NCBI RefSeq assembly: GCF_900496995.4
Contig: NC_044011.1
Coordinates: 11,316,041 to 11,380,040, forward strand
Source of the DNA: Aquila chrysaetos chrysaetos
Taxonomy: Eukaryota; Chordata; Aves; Accipitriformes; Accipitridae
DNA: 64,000 nucleotides
Direction: 5' to 3'
Below, one piece after another: positions 35,216 to 50,000 of the stretch. Position 1 is the first letter of the stretch, and every line of letters begins with the position of its first letter. The position numbers and the translations under genes are program-made. The notes below the pieces were generated by a model. That model did no database searches and was not told the origin of the DNA. It saw nothing but the letters and a program-made list of their open reading frames with translations.

Positions 35216-38200
35216 AACAAAAATTATGATACCAAGGTAATCTTAACTGTCAAACTGGGATGTGTATACTTTGCATTGTGCATTGTTTCATTTCATGTAC
35301 TGTTTGTCATTAACAGTCTTGGCATGACTGTTATAGGTAGTAAGTATATTCGGGCATAATTAAAGCAGTTCCACTTCCTTCACAGGCAAAACCTCAGAGA
35401 TGGTATCTCTGGAGGGAGACATTAGAACTGACTGAGAAGTTGCCAACTGCTATTTATCTGTTAACCAGTACATCAGGTACCATCTTTCTGAATCACCATC
35501 CCTGACCACCTCTGTATTAATGCTTACAGTGACCCGCTCTGGTCCATAGGCCATTATGTTGGCAATTGTAAAAAGTAAGTTCAAAAAAAGACTGTTTTTT
35601 TAATCTTATTTTTTAGCTCATTATATGTGTTCAGCTAAAAAAAAAGTAGTCAGAGAAAGTAATTTGAAGACTTCTATTTAATCTGTGTGAAAATCAATGC
35701 AAAACAATATAACTTAATTCTTAACAAGGTAGATGACTTCCCTTAGCAAGGTATCTATAAGGGATGCACTTCTGAGGATATACCCAATTAGCTCTGCTGC
35801 TGCAGCCAATGTTTATGAACATACATTCATGGATCCTGATCCTGTTGCTGCCACTGTGTAAGCAGATTGTCACTGAAGTTTTGGACAGGCACAGAAGCCT
35901 GCTTGTAATACTAAAGCTGTAGCACCTGCACAGTAGTTATACACTTAAAATTACTGTGCTGAAGCGTCACCTCCTTCTGTTGATCTTCAAACCAGCACAA
36001 AATGAAATTGAAAATACAGGCAAAAATTCCGTTAAGGCCCGTAAAGAGTACAGGATACTGTGGGGTTTCTAGTGCAAGGGCAGGACTACATTGTTTTTCC
36101 TACCTCACAGAAATGTTGTAAGAGGCATCTTAATATTATGTGATGGGAAGGGACATAAATCTGTATGGATAAAATGAAATTATGCATAAGCAGTTAGCCT
36201 TTGATGAAGAAGAGACATAAGTTGTAAACTCTTTGGAAAGCCCTCCTCCCATGCCACCAAATCATTTAAATCACGGAGTATTCTTTGGGGAATATTAGAG
36301 CTGCAAAAACTAGCCTGCCCATAACTTTATGTAAGGGGCAAATTAAATACAACTATTATCTCTTGACTGTTTGGAAAATGAAGGCCCAGTTTGCATTAAC
36401 AAGGCTGAACTGGATGATTTCTCTTGGAAAAACACTTGGATCCTTTTTTCTGCATTTTAGAAAAAAAAGTGTAATTTTTCAGGTGACTGCTGCATATTCT
36501 ATATTTGAGCCTTTATTTGAAAAAAGATTCAGGGATAACAAATTCTAGTACAAATATTTGGGTAATACCTTGTTTATTTCCAGGACAAATACCTTTAAAT
36601 GGATTTGAAAGAGAACCATCCAAAGATGAATTTTACTAGTAACAGAAACACTTTTTAAAAGGAGTGCTTCTCATCAAGTGTAACCATACTACCTAAACAG
36701 ATGCTATTTAGTGAGATGACTGACCTTAAATCTAGCCATAACAGAAACTTGTATTCCTCAGTTATTCAGGTGGACTGTAGATTTCATTTGATGACTTAAT
36801 TTATGATAAACTCCTTTAGGAGTGCAATAGTATTCCACCTTGTTTCCTTCTCGTGGGTGTTGCAAAGCGGCAGTGTCATTTTATGAGTGGCTATTGCAAA
36901 TCGGAATGAGCCTGGAAAGGCGACTGGTCTGTACCTAGCCTCCCAGTCAGGGCTGGCGAGGACAGCACTGCGTTGCCCCGGTGGAAGGTTGGTTTTTGGT
37001 TTTTTTTGGGGTGACAGCTGTGTGGGGGCAGTGAAACAGCACTGCTGCCAGAGCCTGGTGCCGAGAAACCAGGGCTCCTTCCTGGGGCAGTGGGGCCTGC
37101 GGTGGCCCCACCGGGCTACAGGGTCTGGGGGGTGCCTATGCAAGCCGCTGAACCTGGACTGGGTCCTTCAAAGTGGCATCGCAGCGTTTCCCATCGCCTC
37201 TTCTGTGCCATGCTGCGTGCACCTAGAAAGTGCAGCAGCGAGTTCGGTTCCGTGAGCACGGGGTGGGGAAGAAAAACTGTGGCTGGGGGGAAACGGGTTG
37301 GTTGTGGCGAGGTGGTGTCATGCTACGCAGGGGCAGAAGCCCTGAAATACCGAGTGCTCTTTGAAAACCTAATGGAAGTCTCCTGCTGCAGCAGAGCCCA
37401 GCCTGCCGGGGAGGCAGCGGGTGGGTGGGCAGGGGACACTTGGCCCCTGGCAAGGGCAGGGCCCAGCACTGCCCTCCCGGGCGTAAATGATGATCGGTGC
37501 AGGCTGGCCAGGGGTGGGAAAGGTTGGGCTCTGAGTGGCAAACAAATCCATGTCCTGCACCACTTCTGAGAGGGGATCCTTCTCTCTGCCCCATTGCTTT
37601 CTTTGCCTTTCAGAGGATTGATTTATCCTTTCTGATACCTTGTACTAAACCCCAGATTTAGTTTATAGGTGCAGAGACAACTTTTGAAAGGAATGAAGTG
37701 GCTTACAGCCACCCATGCTACCTCCACAGGTACAACCAATTCCTATCATAAGAAGGGGGACAGCTGAGCAAAGAGCAGAGCTGAGCAGGGGCGGGCAGGC
37801 TGGGGGATGTGACTGCATGCTTTAGGAGTTACACCTCTGTGTGGTTCCATTACTGCATCGTGCCCCTGTCTCTCTGTTAGGTGGCAGAAGTGTATTTCTA
37901 TGAGAGATTTGCATCAGGAAACAAACGCTATGTCTGGGGAGAGCTTTCCAGGCAGGCTAGTGGGAGAGGTATGATTAAAACCCTAGTGTGCTTTATATCA
38001 GTTCCTCATTTTTTGTAAGATTATGCTCTCACCAAAGTCAGTGGGAGAATACACCCATTTAAATGGTGCTTTCATTGGCATGGCTTGCATTGATTTTTGT
38101 CGTGTTGATCTGCCCTTTCTTTTTTGCCTGGAGGCCACCCAGCTGCTGGCTAGTGGACGTCCTTGGGTGCAAGAAGCAGATGACAGCAGGGGAGTTTAAA

Positions 38201-41038
38201 GGAGCTTTTGACAGTCCAGCAGTTTCATGTTTAGTCTTGGACAGCCCCAGAAGGCTGGGGAAGAGGTGGGCAGGTGGGGTCTGGTCATGAGCAGAAAGCA
38301 CTGTCAAGCTTCCAGCCTTACTGAACAGTTTATGTTTAGTTACTTCACAGGAGAAAGGAGCAGAGTGTGGGAAGGTGGTACTGGCAACATCACCTGTGAT
38401 TTAGGGTTGCATGGCCACACGTCAGGGGGTCTGAAGGCTGCCTGTGTATGAAGGCTATTGGCACAAAGTCTGGGAATCCTGCAGAGCTTCAGGCATGTCC
38501 CGTCTTATGCAGAGCCAGAGAGCAGCCTGAGGGCTGTAACAAACCAGTCAGACTCAACTAAAAGTGGAACTATTTATGGGAGGTTTTCTATTTTCTCTTG
38601 TGACTCGTGGATGTTGTCTCTTGTTCACCCAGGCTCTGAGCCCTATCAGTTTGCACTTAAATATAGCTTTCCCAGGTTTTCAAATCTGCTGTTTTCCCAA
38701 AGGAATGTCTGTTCCTGGCATGTAGCCCTCCTCTTTTATCATACTGAAAATCATCTCACTGAGTGTTGGTAGATTCTGGTAGATGACCAGCAGCTTAAAG
38801 ATTGCCGACTACCTGACCCCCCCCTCTGCCTTCAGATCAAGGGCGTTGTGGTTCATTTGATCCTACCCTTTCCAACGCCCTGTGTTTTTAGTTTCTTTAT
38901 CACAGCCGTTGCCATGATCCTGAAATATCTTGCCAAGTAGAGTGCGATGGAGGAGGTTTGGCTTCCTTGCAGTCTGAGGCAGGTGGCACCAGGAATCACA
39001 GAAGCAAGTGCATGCAGGAAGGGTGGTGTTGCAGCATGTGACGCCTACGTGTATCCAGTTCTCATATGCCTAATTGTCATGGACAATGCCTAGGCGCATG
39101 TGCCAAAGCTGTCAAGATCAAGTGCTGGTTTTGCATATACTCTCCAACTTAGCCAAATACTGTACTTGCAGGGAAATTTTCTCAAGATAATCTCAAGGAT
39201 TAGACTAAATAATATCTGTAAGTGACATTTTAAATACAGATGCACAGCACTTTGTTCAACTTCATAATTAGTGACTAATATAGGTACTATAAAACACAAC
39301 TTTCTTGCATGTTTTTTTAAGTAGGAATTTAATTTGCCATCTTTGAAAAAACTTGATTCTGTATGATTCCACTCTCAAACCAAGCCTCACACTTGCATAG
39401 TTTTTTGAGTCATTCAGAACTGCAATACATTTATACATTTCTTACTGCAAGTGTGCCATGACTAATGGCTAATTTAGCTGTTGTCTCTTAAGTTCTCTTA
39501 TTGTCACTTCAGGTCAGAGAGATCAAAGGTCTGGTATTTTAAGGGATTTGGCACTTCTAGATAAAAACATTTTGCATTCCATGCATGTCCAATCTCTAAA
39601 GATAAGTAGGGAGGAATATGGTAAAACCCTGGTATCTCTGTGGAAAGGATAGTCGGAAGGTAATTTGTATAATTACCTTGCATGGTAGTTTGCATTTGTC
39701 AGCATACCTTTATTTTTGTTTTCTACTTGTTATAAAGCCTTTTGCATTTATTTTTAGTACTGATTATATGACCATTTGATGCCTGCTGCTGTGAAGATTT
39801 TGTCATTGAAACAATTGCTTCCTGAGCACTTAAGTTCTTCAGGCAGAGTCCTATCAATGATTATAGTTTTGGGGGCTTTAAATTCAAGTTATTTTAACAT
39901 ACGGTAACGCTACTTGATAGTTTCCTCTGGGAATCCCACCCACTGTGTTAGCTGCAAACAGCTATATGAAGAATGCTGTTCTCATGGCTCAGACACTTGT
40001 AATGCTGTCCCACCCAAACTAACCTCAGCATGAGTGACTTCTAATCCACAAACGAGATAAGCAATGGAACTATATGTTGCTGTCCCTCTGATTTAAAGGT
40101 ATTTCTTCCAACCAAGTTAGAATTTAACTTTATTTTACTCTTAACAAAAATACAATCATATAATCATAAAAGACAGGTGTTCAGTCCATTATTGTACAAA
40201 AGAAACACATTGCTGATTTGCTCTGAACGGGTGGTATAGAATTCTGTTAGTGCAATCAAATAAAATACGGAGTGTGAAAGGACACATTTTCCTAAGTGAA
40301 GGAGAAAATTGGCTTACATTAGGTGAAACATTAATGGCAATTTCACTAAAATGAAATCTTCTTAGTGCTGCAGTTCTTTCTAGCTGCACTGTAATTTTAA
40401 ACTAGAAACCATCCTAGCAATTCATCCTAGCATGATAGCAGGACTGTTTTTAAAAAGTATCAGTCTCACCATGCGTGTGCATGGATCACAAAATTCGGGA
40501 AGTATCCCAAGTTATCTCACCATGATAATGCAGGATTTTTTTATTTGATGAGAATCTTTGGATAATTTCTTCCGTAATGCTTTTCCCCCTCATTTCCATA
40601 CTGCTGCTGCTAGCGTTTTGTACCAGATGCCACTTTGTCATGAAAGCAACTGCTTCCTGATTTTTTTTCTGCCTGAAAACTTGTCTACCTTTCCTAAGTG
40701 TATCAGTTGGTCCAATAAAATCTATTTCACGTTTCTTAAAATCTTGCTCCTTTTCTATCATTAGGCCATCCCACCGACATTACTATTATGAATACCTCCA
40801 TACGCTCCGTGCCCCAAATACTCCATTACTGGTTTTGTTTAAATACGGTGCTGTCCTTATGTGTGCCAGATGTGGTTGATGGAGGTGTGTGACATGGATT
40901 CAGTGCTATCTTATTCATTTGATATCTCCACCTCTAGGGGAGTCTGACTGCATTTATATTCCTATGGACAATCTGTAAAAGCGGGGTCAGATAATACTAC
41001 TGTGTGTAGCTGGCCCCATTGCCTACACATACATAAGC

Positions 41039-41057
41039 AGAGAGAGAGAGAGAGAGA
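41039..41057. repeat. (AG)n microsatellite
   Basis: About nine AG units in intergenic DNA upstream of UTRN. It is probably length-polymorphic. Confidence 0.95.
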
Positions 41058-44000
41058 AGGCCTGTTCCAGTTCAAAACATAAGAGGCATCTGCCTTCTCT
41101 GTAGAATTAGAGAGAAACCAGTGTATGATAGGTAAGAAAAATATGAGCTTGTTATCAGCTGATAATACTGCTGTTTCTCTCCCCTTGCATACAGCAGCAA
41201 CCAGATGGATGGAGGCAGTGGCCCTTCCCCTGTTTGCAAGGAAACTTTGCTCTGTCCTGGGCAACCCAGGCATTTGACAGCTCTAGGTTGGTTTTTGGAG
41301 CTTCGGGTGGGATTCTTCTGCCTAAATGTAGCCCTGTGGTGCCACCTGAGATACCTCCGGTGCCTCTGGTGTGTCATCAGCCCCATATGTCACCTCTTCT
41401 TGGGTGGCTAAATAGGACTGGATGTGTGAGTTACTAAATCCTTTTCCTGCATCTGAAAACAATATGCAAAGCCAAGAGCACTTTGAGGTCACCACCACTG
41501 GTTTTGTTGCCTCGATCCATTCAGCCGTCTGCTTTGGGCTCTCGTTCCATCACGCTTCTTCCATGGTGCAGTTTTATGCTTGAGTAGGTATACTAGTGGC
41601 CAAGAGGGGCAATGCTTTTGTTTTCTTTGCCCTTGGCGTCACTCTCCCACAGCTCCTCTCAGTGCTGAAGCAGTTTGCTTTGGAGTCAGCTGAACAGCAG
41701 TTAGAGAAACAGCCCCAGTAGGAACACGCAAGTGAGCAAGGGAAGTGTCTGTTCAGCTGGCAGCTACCCTCTGGCTCAGCGCTACCACAGAACTGCCTGG
41801 TTAGGTACCCGCTTGGCCCTGCAAGTTGTCTTGGCTGTGGCTTTACAAATCCAAAGTAATTGAGCTGTTCAGGAACAAAATGGATCACAAAGGCCGTAAA
41901 AGGCAAGTATCATGTGAAGATACATCATGCACAGTCAAAGGAGCTGGTGCTGTGAAGTTAATTTCCAGGGAAGATTAAATGAATCAGAAAGCAGACCCTT
42001 TTGAGGATGCATTGCAACATAAGTTCTTTGACAAAATTCTTCCCCTAGAGCCCCCTGGCAATCTGCAGACCTCCCCAGACTAAACCTAAGAGCCTTCCTG
42101 TAAATAAAGAAGGGACAGGCTCTGGAGGCAATCTGGACCTCTGTGAAAAGCCTCTTTGTGCCAGTTTGCAAGGGCTGGAAACTTCTTAGGCAGCAGAACT
42201 ATGGATGCTGACAGGAACAACTTCTGCAGCTGATTTGGCTCTCTGATGGGAGAGCGGGTGGCTGGCTCTGCTGGGGGCTCAGAGACCCTATACGCAGCAG
42301 CTGAGGGAGACTGGCAAAGTTACTAGGGCATCTGGCAAACGTCGTGCCTTGTGCAGTGTTTGGGGCTTGCTCTCCCTAACCACTTTCTGCTTCTCCTGGT
42401 ACAGGAAGGTGGATGGTTTCCAGCTGAAACAGTTGATGGAAAATTCCTGCTAAGGAAGAAAAAGTAGAGGCTTAACTCTGGTAAAGACTGTAGTGATGGG
42501 CTGGGGTCCAACCTAGTAAGGCCAGAGCATGGGCTGGTGCCATCCCACTGTGCCTGTTGTCTGTGAGGGATGCAGAGATGCTTCTGCTGCTGTCAGGTGT
42601 GGGGGTGGTGAATCAGGGGTCCTCACTGCTTTCCTTGGTTGTTCCCTTCTCGCTGTACCAAGTGAAGCTCAGAAAAATCGGAGCTCAGCGCTAAAACCAA
42701 GTGAGCATGGTTAGCGTTTGGAGAGGAGGCCCCATAAGGAGGATGCAGAGTGCATCTGAATCATTTCACCACCCACAGAACAACTCTACTAGTAAAGTTG
42801 TGTTCTTTAGTTATAAATTTCATGCTGGAATGGTGTAATCTTGAATGTATATAGGGGAGAGCACCCCAAAACTAGTATTACATTAATTATTAGTGACAGC
42901 TTTGGCTGAATTTGAAAGTGTATCCTAAAGGTGAAAAGCAATCCTTGGATTAGCAGGGTTTCTGGATCAGCCCTAGGACTCGTGGGCTTCCTCAAGCACT
43001 GTTGAAAAGGTTTTGTTTTCCTTCATTTTTCATATTCGAATTTGGTAACATTTTTTTCCTGTTGCTAGTGTTACCATGCCTCTGTTTATTGGTTGCTATT
43101 CCAAAAAACAAACCCAGGCTTAGGCTTTCATGGGAAAAAGATGTGGAGTGGGGAAACGGAGGAAGGCCCTTTGGAAGATTTGTGGCATTTGATAACATTA
43201 CAAATGAGGCCAACAGCTATTTTAGAAAGAGCTATTCAAGTGGTTTATTTCTGGCAGAAATAGAGGAGTCCTAAGAAACCTTTACCCGCTGTGTTCTAAG
43301 GCTGGGATGTTCTGCCTGTTGTGTTTCTCCCTCTGCTGCATACTTTATCTTCTGCTGGTGTCAGTGGAGGGTTTCATAACACACTGCTTGTGTCACTCTC
43401 TCACTCGGAGATCTGGGTGCAGCTTTGCACTTTGCATCTTTATAAATAAATCATCAGTTTTCGCAAATGAATCATCTATTGTTCGAGGTAGGCAGATTAT
43501 TTTGATGGCATCTAAGTTAAGAATCGTGATCTTTAAATGTTTCATTTGTGGTTTTGACCTGCTGTAGTTACAATTTATGTCCAAGGAGGTATAAAGGAAG
43601 AAATAGGACAAAAAGCCTCCGCTGACCTGCAGTTGTAAGAGAGACACACACATTCTCATTGTTATTATTCATGACTCTTGGTGTAACTGTAGGGTGGGGG
43701 AGTTACATTCTTTGGCAGCTGAGGTCTGGGCACTGCTGAAACACAGGACTGAAACAACCCAAAGCTTTTAAGAAATAACAAATGGAGGTAGGTAGTGGAG
43801 CACAGGGAAACAGCGAAATGTTAGGACGTGAAGAGCTGCCTATGTGCCCAGAGCTTGCCTGGTTTTCTGGCTGTACCAGCTGGTCATCTCAAAGCTGTTC
43901 CTGCTCCCTGCAGACCTTGCCACAAACGCTCCTGGAGGCAGTCTCACTTGCAGGACATCTACCTCAATATTTGTCAGTGCGGTGGGCTGTGGACCTCTCA

Positions 44001-47000
44001 TAACATACATCTCAGAGCCTGCTGTAATACTCTTACCTAGATTATTTTAATAGTTCTCTCTGTTGTATTAAGAACGCCTAATTGAGGCTTCGCTGATCCT
44101 TTTTGACAAAGACGACCCCTTTGGGCTCAGCACTGCACTGGGAGACATCCAAGGTTTTGTTTTACTCTCTTTTTTGGAGTGGGACCTCCAGGAGCATGCA
44201 TGCACCTCATTCCACACTCAAAATAGCAAAGCCCTTTCCGTGGAAAAGTAAACTCTCCCAGTTCCCGAGGAAAGAAATGCCACTGAATAGTAGCGTGTGG
44301 GCTTCAGTACCACGCATATGACAGGGAGGACACACTTCAAAATACAAAAGAAAGAATTTAAAGATGGTTTAAGAAAAAGTTAAAGAGCGTGATAGATTGA
44401 ACAGGAATAAAAGCATCTCTCCTGGCCAGTGCCACCAGCTTGGCTGAGGATGGGTTGAGAGGCAGGATTGGCTCCATTGGGAGGGCAGAAACACACAGAG
44501 GTGTAGGACATAAGGGTGCCTGGGATTGCAGGGTCCCTGGCTCAAGTGGGATGTCTATGTGCTCGTTGAACCCCACCCAGAGTGCAAGGAACATGTCTCA
44601 GGGAGTTTAACACACACAAACGCTTTAAACAAACACAGTGATGAAGGGCAGGGGGGGCAGAAGCCTGCAGGGGTCTTTGCTGGGAACTGTGCTTTTGTAT
44701 TTAGTGACTTCAGCAAAACTTTGCTGTGAGCATTTGCATCCCTGGCATGTCGTATACTCGCCGAAACCAGTTTTCTACTGCACTCCCCTTCTTCACATCC
44801 CTTGGCAGGACTGTTTCTGGTCTGATGCTGACAGAATGTTGCTAGCTGGTGATTGCTACTTCAGGGCAAGCACAGATGATTTTATATTTCATAACGAATG
44901 TTGTCTTTTTTTCGTGTTCACGGCATCATATTTCAGACTAGATTTAAACACTGAATTTGCCAGAGCTTGGATATGTTTGTAGTTTAAATATATATTGGTC
45001 CTTTTAACAGTAATTACAGCATTTTTCAGATCGCATTCAGAGAGTTTTAAAACGTACCTTCTGTCCTGGGCCAGACACAAGTACCTGGTCCTGTACCTGG
45101 TAAATGTTTTTAAGATGAGCCTGTAAGTGCTTGAAGCATAAGTGCTCGGATATTGTGTTACAATTATGTTATAATGGCATAGTGTAGTGGATACTCTTAA
45201 GAAGATTCTTGCTGTCACATGGTTGGAAATTTCTCTGGAAATGCTAGTAAGGCTTTATTTTCTGAAATGCAAAGTCCACGTACGAGTTCTTTCCCAGCAA
45301 GGACAAACTCCAGCATTGCTCCCTTTTCAAATGCTTGGCCTCTGGGAGTCACCTCCAGTTAGATACATCAGTGATGTATTAAGGGTTTTTGTTGCTCCCC
45401 CATTTTCTTCTGACAGTAAGTCCAAAAAAGGCTTTTTCAGAGTAGGAAAATTGTTTCAATCATCTTTTCATTCAGTTTTGTGGTCTCTTTCTTCATTTCA
45501 GTGATTAAGGACTTGGCAGGGCTGGACTTCTTTTTTGGTTTGGAAGATAGCTTTGGTTTGGAACATCCCAAAATAAATGATGTCCAAAAGTTTCCTCTTT
45601 GTCTGCTGTGATTTCAAAGCAATTTTCATGGCTCAGCTCAGGACTGCCTAATAGAAGAAAATGGAGCAATAATTACTGCCTGCAGAGCTTCTAGCACAGC
45701 AGTTATTTAACTGGCTGCAAAATAATTTAAGGAACCAGCAAACATCTCTTAGAAAATTTCTTGTTCCGTGAAGAACTGTGTACTTTCAGCCAAACGCTTT
45801 TCCTTGAACTGGGCACGTAATTCAGTGGGACGAGCAAGGGCACCATTCGCAGTCCTGCCTGTCTGAGGTGTGAAGCTCACCCCTGTCAGCTCTGCCAGGC
45901 ATGCCGGGTGTCGTGGCTCCCCATTGCTTCTGGAAATCTTATCCTTTCAAACACCCCCAAGTGACTAAAAAAACCAAAATTAGGGTCCTCATCCCTCTGG
46001 GAAACCCACAGGGCTCACTAGGTTCAGACCTCAGTCGTGGCCCCAGCTGTGCAAAGCAGACAGAGGGCTGCCCTTACAGAGCAGCCAAAATTTCCTGCTT
46101 AGGCAGGGGAAATTTTGCAAGAGGCACCCCAGCACATCAGCAGCACAGGGAGCAGGGCGGCTGGGCGAAGCAGCAGATCTCTGCCCTGCGCCTCGCTGGG
46201 GGCAGCCCCACTGGTGCCTGCTCCAGGAGGAGCTGGGATGGGGATGAGAAGCTTCAGTCAATTAGCTGAATTAGCAATTTCAGTCATTAGCTGAAATAGC
46301 TTTGACTGTATCTTGTGATAACTGACCTCATTCAGGTTGAATTTTTGTAAAATGAGGGTGAAGATGTGAAGTGGCGCAGAGTGAGATTACCTAGGCAGGG
46401 CGGAGATCTACAAATGGGCTTTGTCAGATGCCACAGCTTGCAGAGCGTCTCCTGTTTTACAGGTGTAGCCACAGAAAACCAGGCACTGCAAAACAAACTT
46501 ATAACTAAAGGTTTCAGTGGGTATAAAACTTTACTTGTGTAGTTTATTCTGTTGACTAAAAAGAACTATTCATTTGTTCAGAATTAAAAATTTGTATACA
46601 CATCTGTAATGTTCAGATCTAATGTTATCACGGTGACTTTATTTTAGTTAAAAGCCAAAATCCTTGTCATTTCAAAGAAAAGAAAAACCCACTTAGTGGT
46701 AGGTAGTAATTAAAACTTATTTAGGCTTTCAGCACATTAACAAAACTCTATGTGTTTTGGAAATAGGAGGCTAACGGTGGTCTTGTAAGCCCCTATGGAG
46801 TTAGTTAAGAGTGGGGCTTCCTAGAGGGTCTGAGGGCAGGCTCACAGTGGCAGGTATGGCACAACCTGGTCAAGCCTTCTCCTGGCCATAGGCTGTCCAC
46901 CTGTGGTCGGGAAGCCAAACGTGTGAGGGTTTGCTCAGGGCGGTGAGAGCGCTGCTACGCAGCTTCTGGACTGCAGCTGTCTTGCAGCTGGAGGGATCGA

Positions 47001-50000
47001 TGCCAAAGCATTTCAAGCCTGGCTCTTGCCTCGGTCTTGGTAACCACCCGTGTCCTCGTGTGATTCGGGGAGGCAAAAGCCACGGGCTGCCAAGTCTAGC
47101 CTATGGGGGAGTTTAGTTGGATGGAAAGTGTTTAGTAGGTGGGAAAATGGGATACACCATCCATAGCACATGGTGGTTTTGGGGTCCCAGGGGGTGCCAT
47201 TATCCCAGTAAAGACATTAATGAATGGTGTTTTCCAGCAGAGGGAGATTTTATTAACACTTATGCAATCTTGTACATAAAACCTTAAATTCTACTTCTAA
47301 TTAGGGAACTTCTTAAGAGGTCAAGTACAAAGCATCCGTGTTGATCATTTAACAGGAAATGTACCTCATCGTTTAATCTAAAGTGAGGCAAATATATGTA
47401 AAAAAATGTGATCGTTTTGTGAAAAATTGTTTTGTTTCGTTTTTCTTTTGGTTTGTATTCATTACGTATTGGGAGCATTCACAGAGTACTAAGGAGCTGC
47501 TTTTTAATTTGGTAAGAATAAACTGCATCTTCTCCCACTGCCTACCCTTAAAATAAAAAGACTTACAAAGAAACACCCTTTCCACCGGTAACTATTTTTG
47601 CAGAGTGGTGAGTGCTTTCATTTTTAAAGTGTTTCCAAATTGTCTTTGTCCAACTATCATATTATTTCACTCAATAAATAATGCCCCTATGATGGAAGAT
47701 ACTATTTTTTTCCCTACTGCAAAGAGTGAACCAAGTTACTAAAATTAAGCAAGTTACCCAAGTTTCTATGTTGTGTTAACACAGGAATCCTGTTTCCTGT
47801 TCTAATCCCTAACTGATAAACTTGCTGAAAAAGTGTACTTATTCTATAATTGTACAACCATTAGGTATTGATGTGTCTAGCCACTAAACAAACCTATGCC
47901 AATATATAGCATAGGCTATTCAAATGAGAATGGAACAGCACTGAAAAAATAGCCATGAGTGAAAGAAATAAATAGAAAGACCAAATAAATAAACAGAAAA
48001 CAAGGTGTGTTAGGAGTGACTTTGACTAACATCTCACACCTGCCCTTGCAGAGGATTGCCTCATGGTGTTGGCCAAAGGTTTCTGCCTTGCACAGGTATT
48101 GCTGTTGTTGATGGTTTTCTTTTTTCCAATCCTCCGCCGCAGTTAAGAGAGTTATGTTGGTAGGGTAAATTGATTAGTGTAATTGTTCATTAATGCACTC
48201 TTATTTAATGTACTTTTAGAGGTTATATTCTTCAAAATGATGATAAATTATGGTAGCTTCAATTAATGTCACTGCAGCTAAAGGGATGTCAGCATTTCTA
48301 TTAATACAGTGCAATTTTCTGGGGTTTTATAATGAAGCTATAAAAAGTTGCTGAAACTTAAGATACAAGGTTCCAGCGTATTTTATGCACACAATATTCC
48401 CTTGAATCTGATCTAATTGATAGATGTATCGAATCTAATGAGATAAAAATAGAGTGGAGAGAATCTACCAAAGATACAGATCCCAACTTGTAGAAATGGA
48501 AGTATACTAAGGGGAACACACTGCTTTCTCTTTAGGTTAAACAGAAAGAGAAGGACAGAGAATGGTGATGCAGAGACAGTCAGGTGGACCTGCAGTGGTG
48601 CAGGCGACAGGCGTTTTGCTCGGAGGGCATCTTGTACCCGGGGCTCGTGTATTTATCACGATTGCCTGCTGCCCTCTGCCCCAGTCCATCCCTCTCGTTT
48701 TCTGCACTTGGTGGCCCCTGATGTATGGTTAACTCTATGTAGCAAAATGGTCTTGAATTTCTTAAGATAATGTTACAGTGCCTACCGCAAAAGGGCTCTA
48801 ATTCTTGGAGAAGCTCGGAATGAGCTTACACAGAAAGGTGGCTGAGCTTGGAATAAAAATAAGCAATTTAACATTACAGTCAGATCCCAGCCTAATGAGT
48901 TGAGGGTAGAAAATGCTATCCCGCCTTTAAAAATTGTGCTACGGCTGATTTTGAATATTTTAGTATGAGATAATTACTTGAACACCAAAGAAAACTCTAA
49001 AGCACTTAGATTACAGCAAAAGAAAGGAAAAGGAACAAGCTAACTATGTCTGCCCGGTGTACTAAAGTCTTTCAAAGGTATTGCCAAAGGAGTTGTAGAT
49101 AAAACCAACCTAAGCTTTTAGAAAAACTTGGTCATTTTCCTCACAAGAGTAACATACAGAGAGAGAATGTTTATTTGATACATCTTTTTATATATTTTTC
49201 TCCTTGGATTAGAGTTAATGAAAATAATAAGGTACTTGTACTAACTGGTTAGTGCCGTACACCAGCACTGAAGCACCAAGGAGCTGTTATTTGAATTCAG
49301 ATGCTAGTTCTGCAGGAAAAAAAATGTCTGCTGAGTAACAGCCTGTCCGATCTGTTAACTGAGAGTGACAACACGATGGGCTATGCGGAAAGGGACAATA
49401 AAGATACTTACAAAGCAATCCATTTGGCATCTCATGTCTTCCCGAATATGGAATGGTTGTCTGAAATCATGACAAAACATTGATGAATGGGCACATGCAT
49501 TATTATAGCAGTCAATCTCAAGGTAATGAGAAAAATGAAATTCCTAGTTATATCACAATCCTATCAATTATGAGTGTATTCCAAAAATAGAAATGCTAAG
49601 AACAAAGAAAAGACAAGGAGACACGGTAAGATGAGCTCAGAGTCTCACAACGGCATTGTTTTCATGCGCTAAGGTATAAATTATTTGTTTACTTTGGTCA
49701 AAGTTCAAGGGCTCCACATCACAGCCCATTTCTTCACAGTTTCTTTCTCTGTATTCCCCTTGTCTTTCCTTTCTTAATGTTATCCAAGGGCTTTACGGAC
49801 TTTTCCTTTCTTTTCCTAATTTATTCTGCATTATACAGAAAGGTAAACCGTGCCACACAGTCCCCGTGATATTAACGGTCTGCAGCAACCAAGGTATTTG
49901 TAGATGAATGGAGGTTTTAGAAATACAAGCGGGTGGAGACTTTGTTGCTTGACTTTAAAATTATGCTAGTCATTATTTTCTAATTCTCCCAATCACTGAA

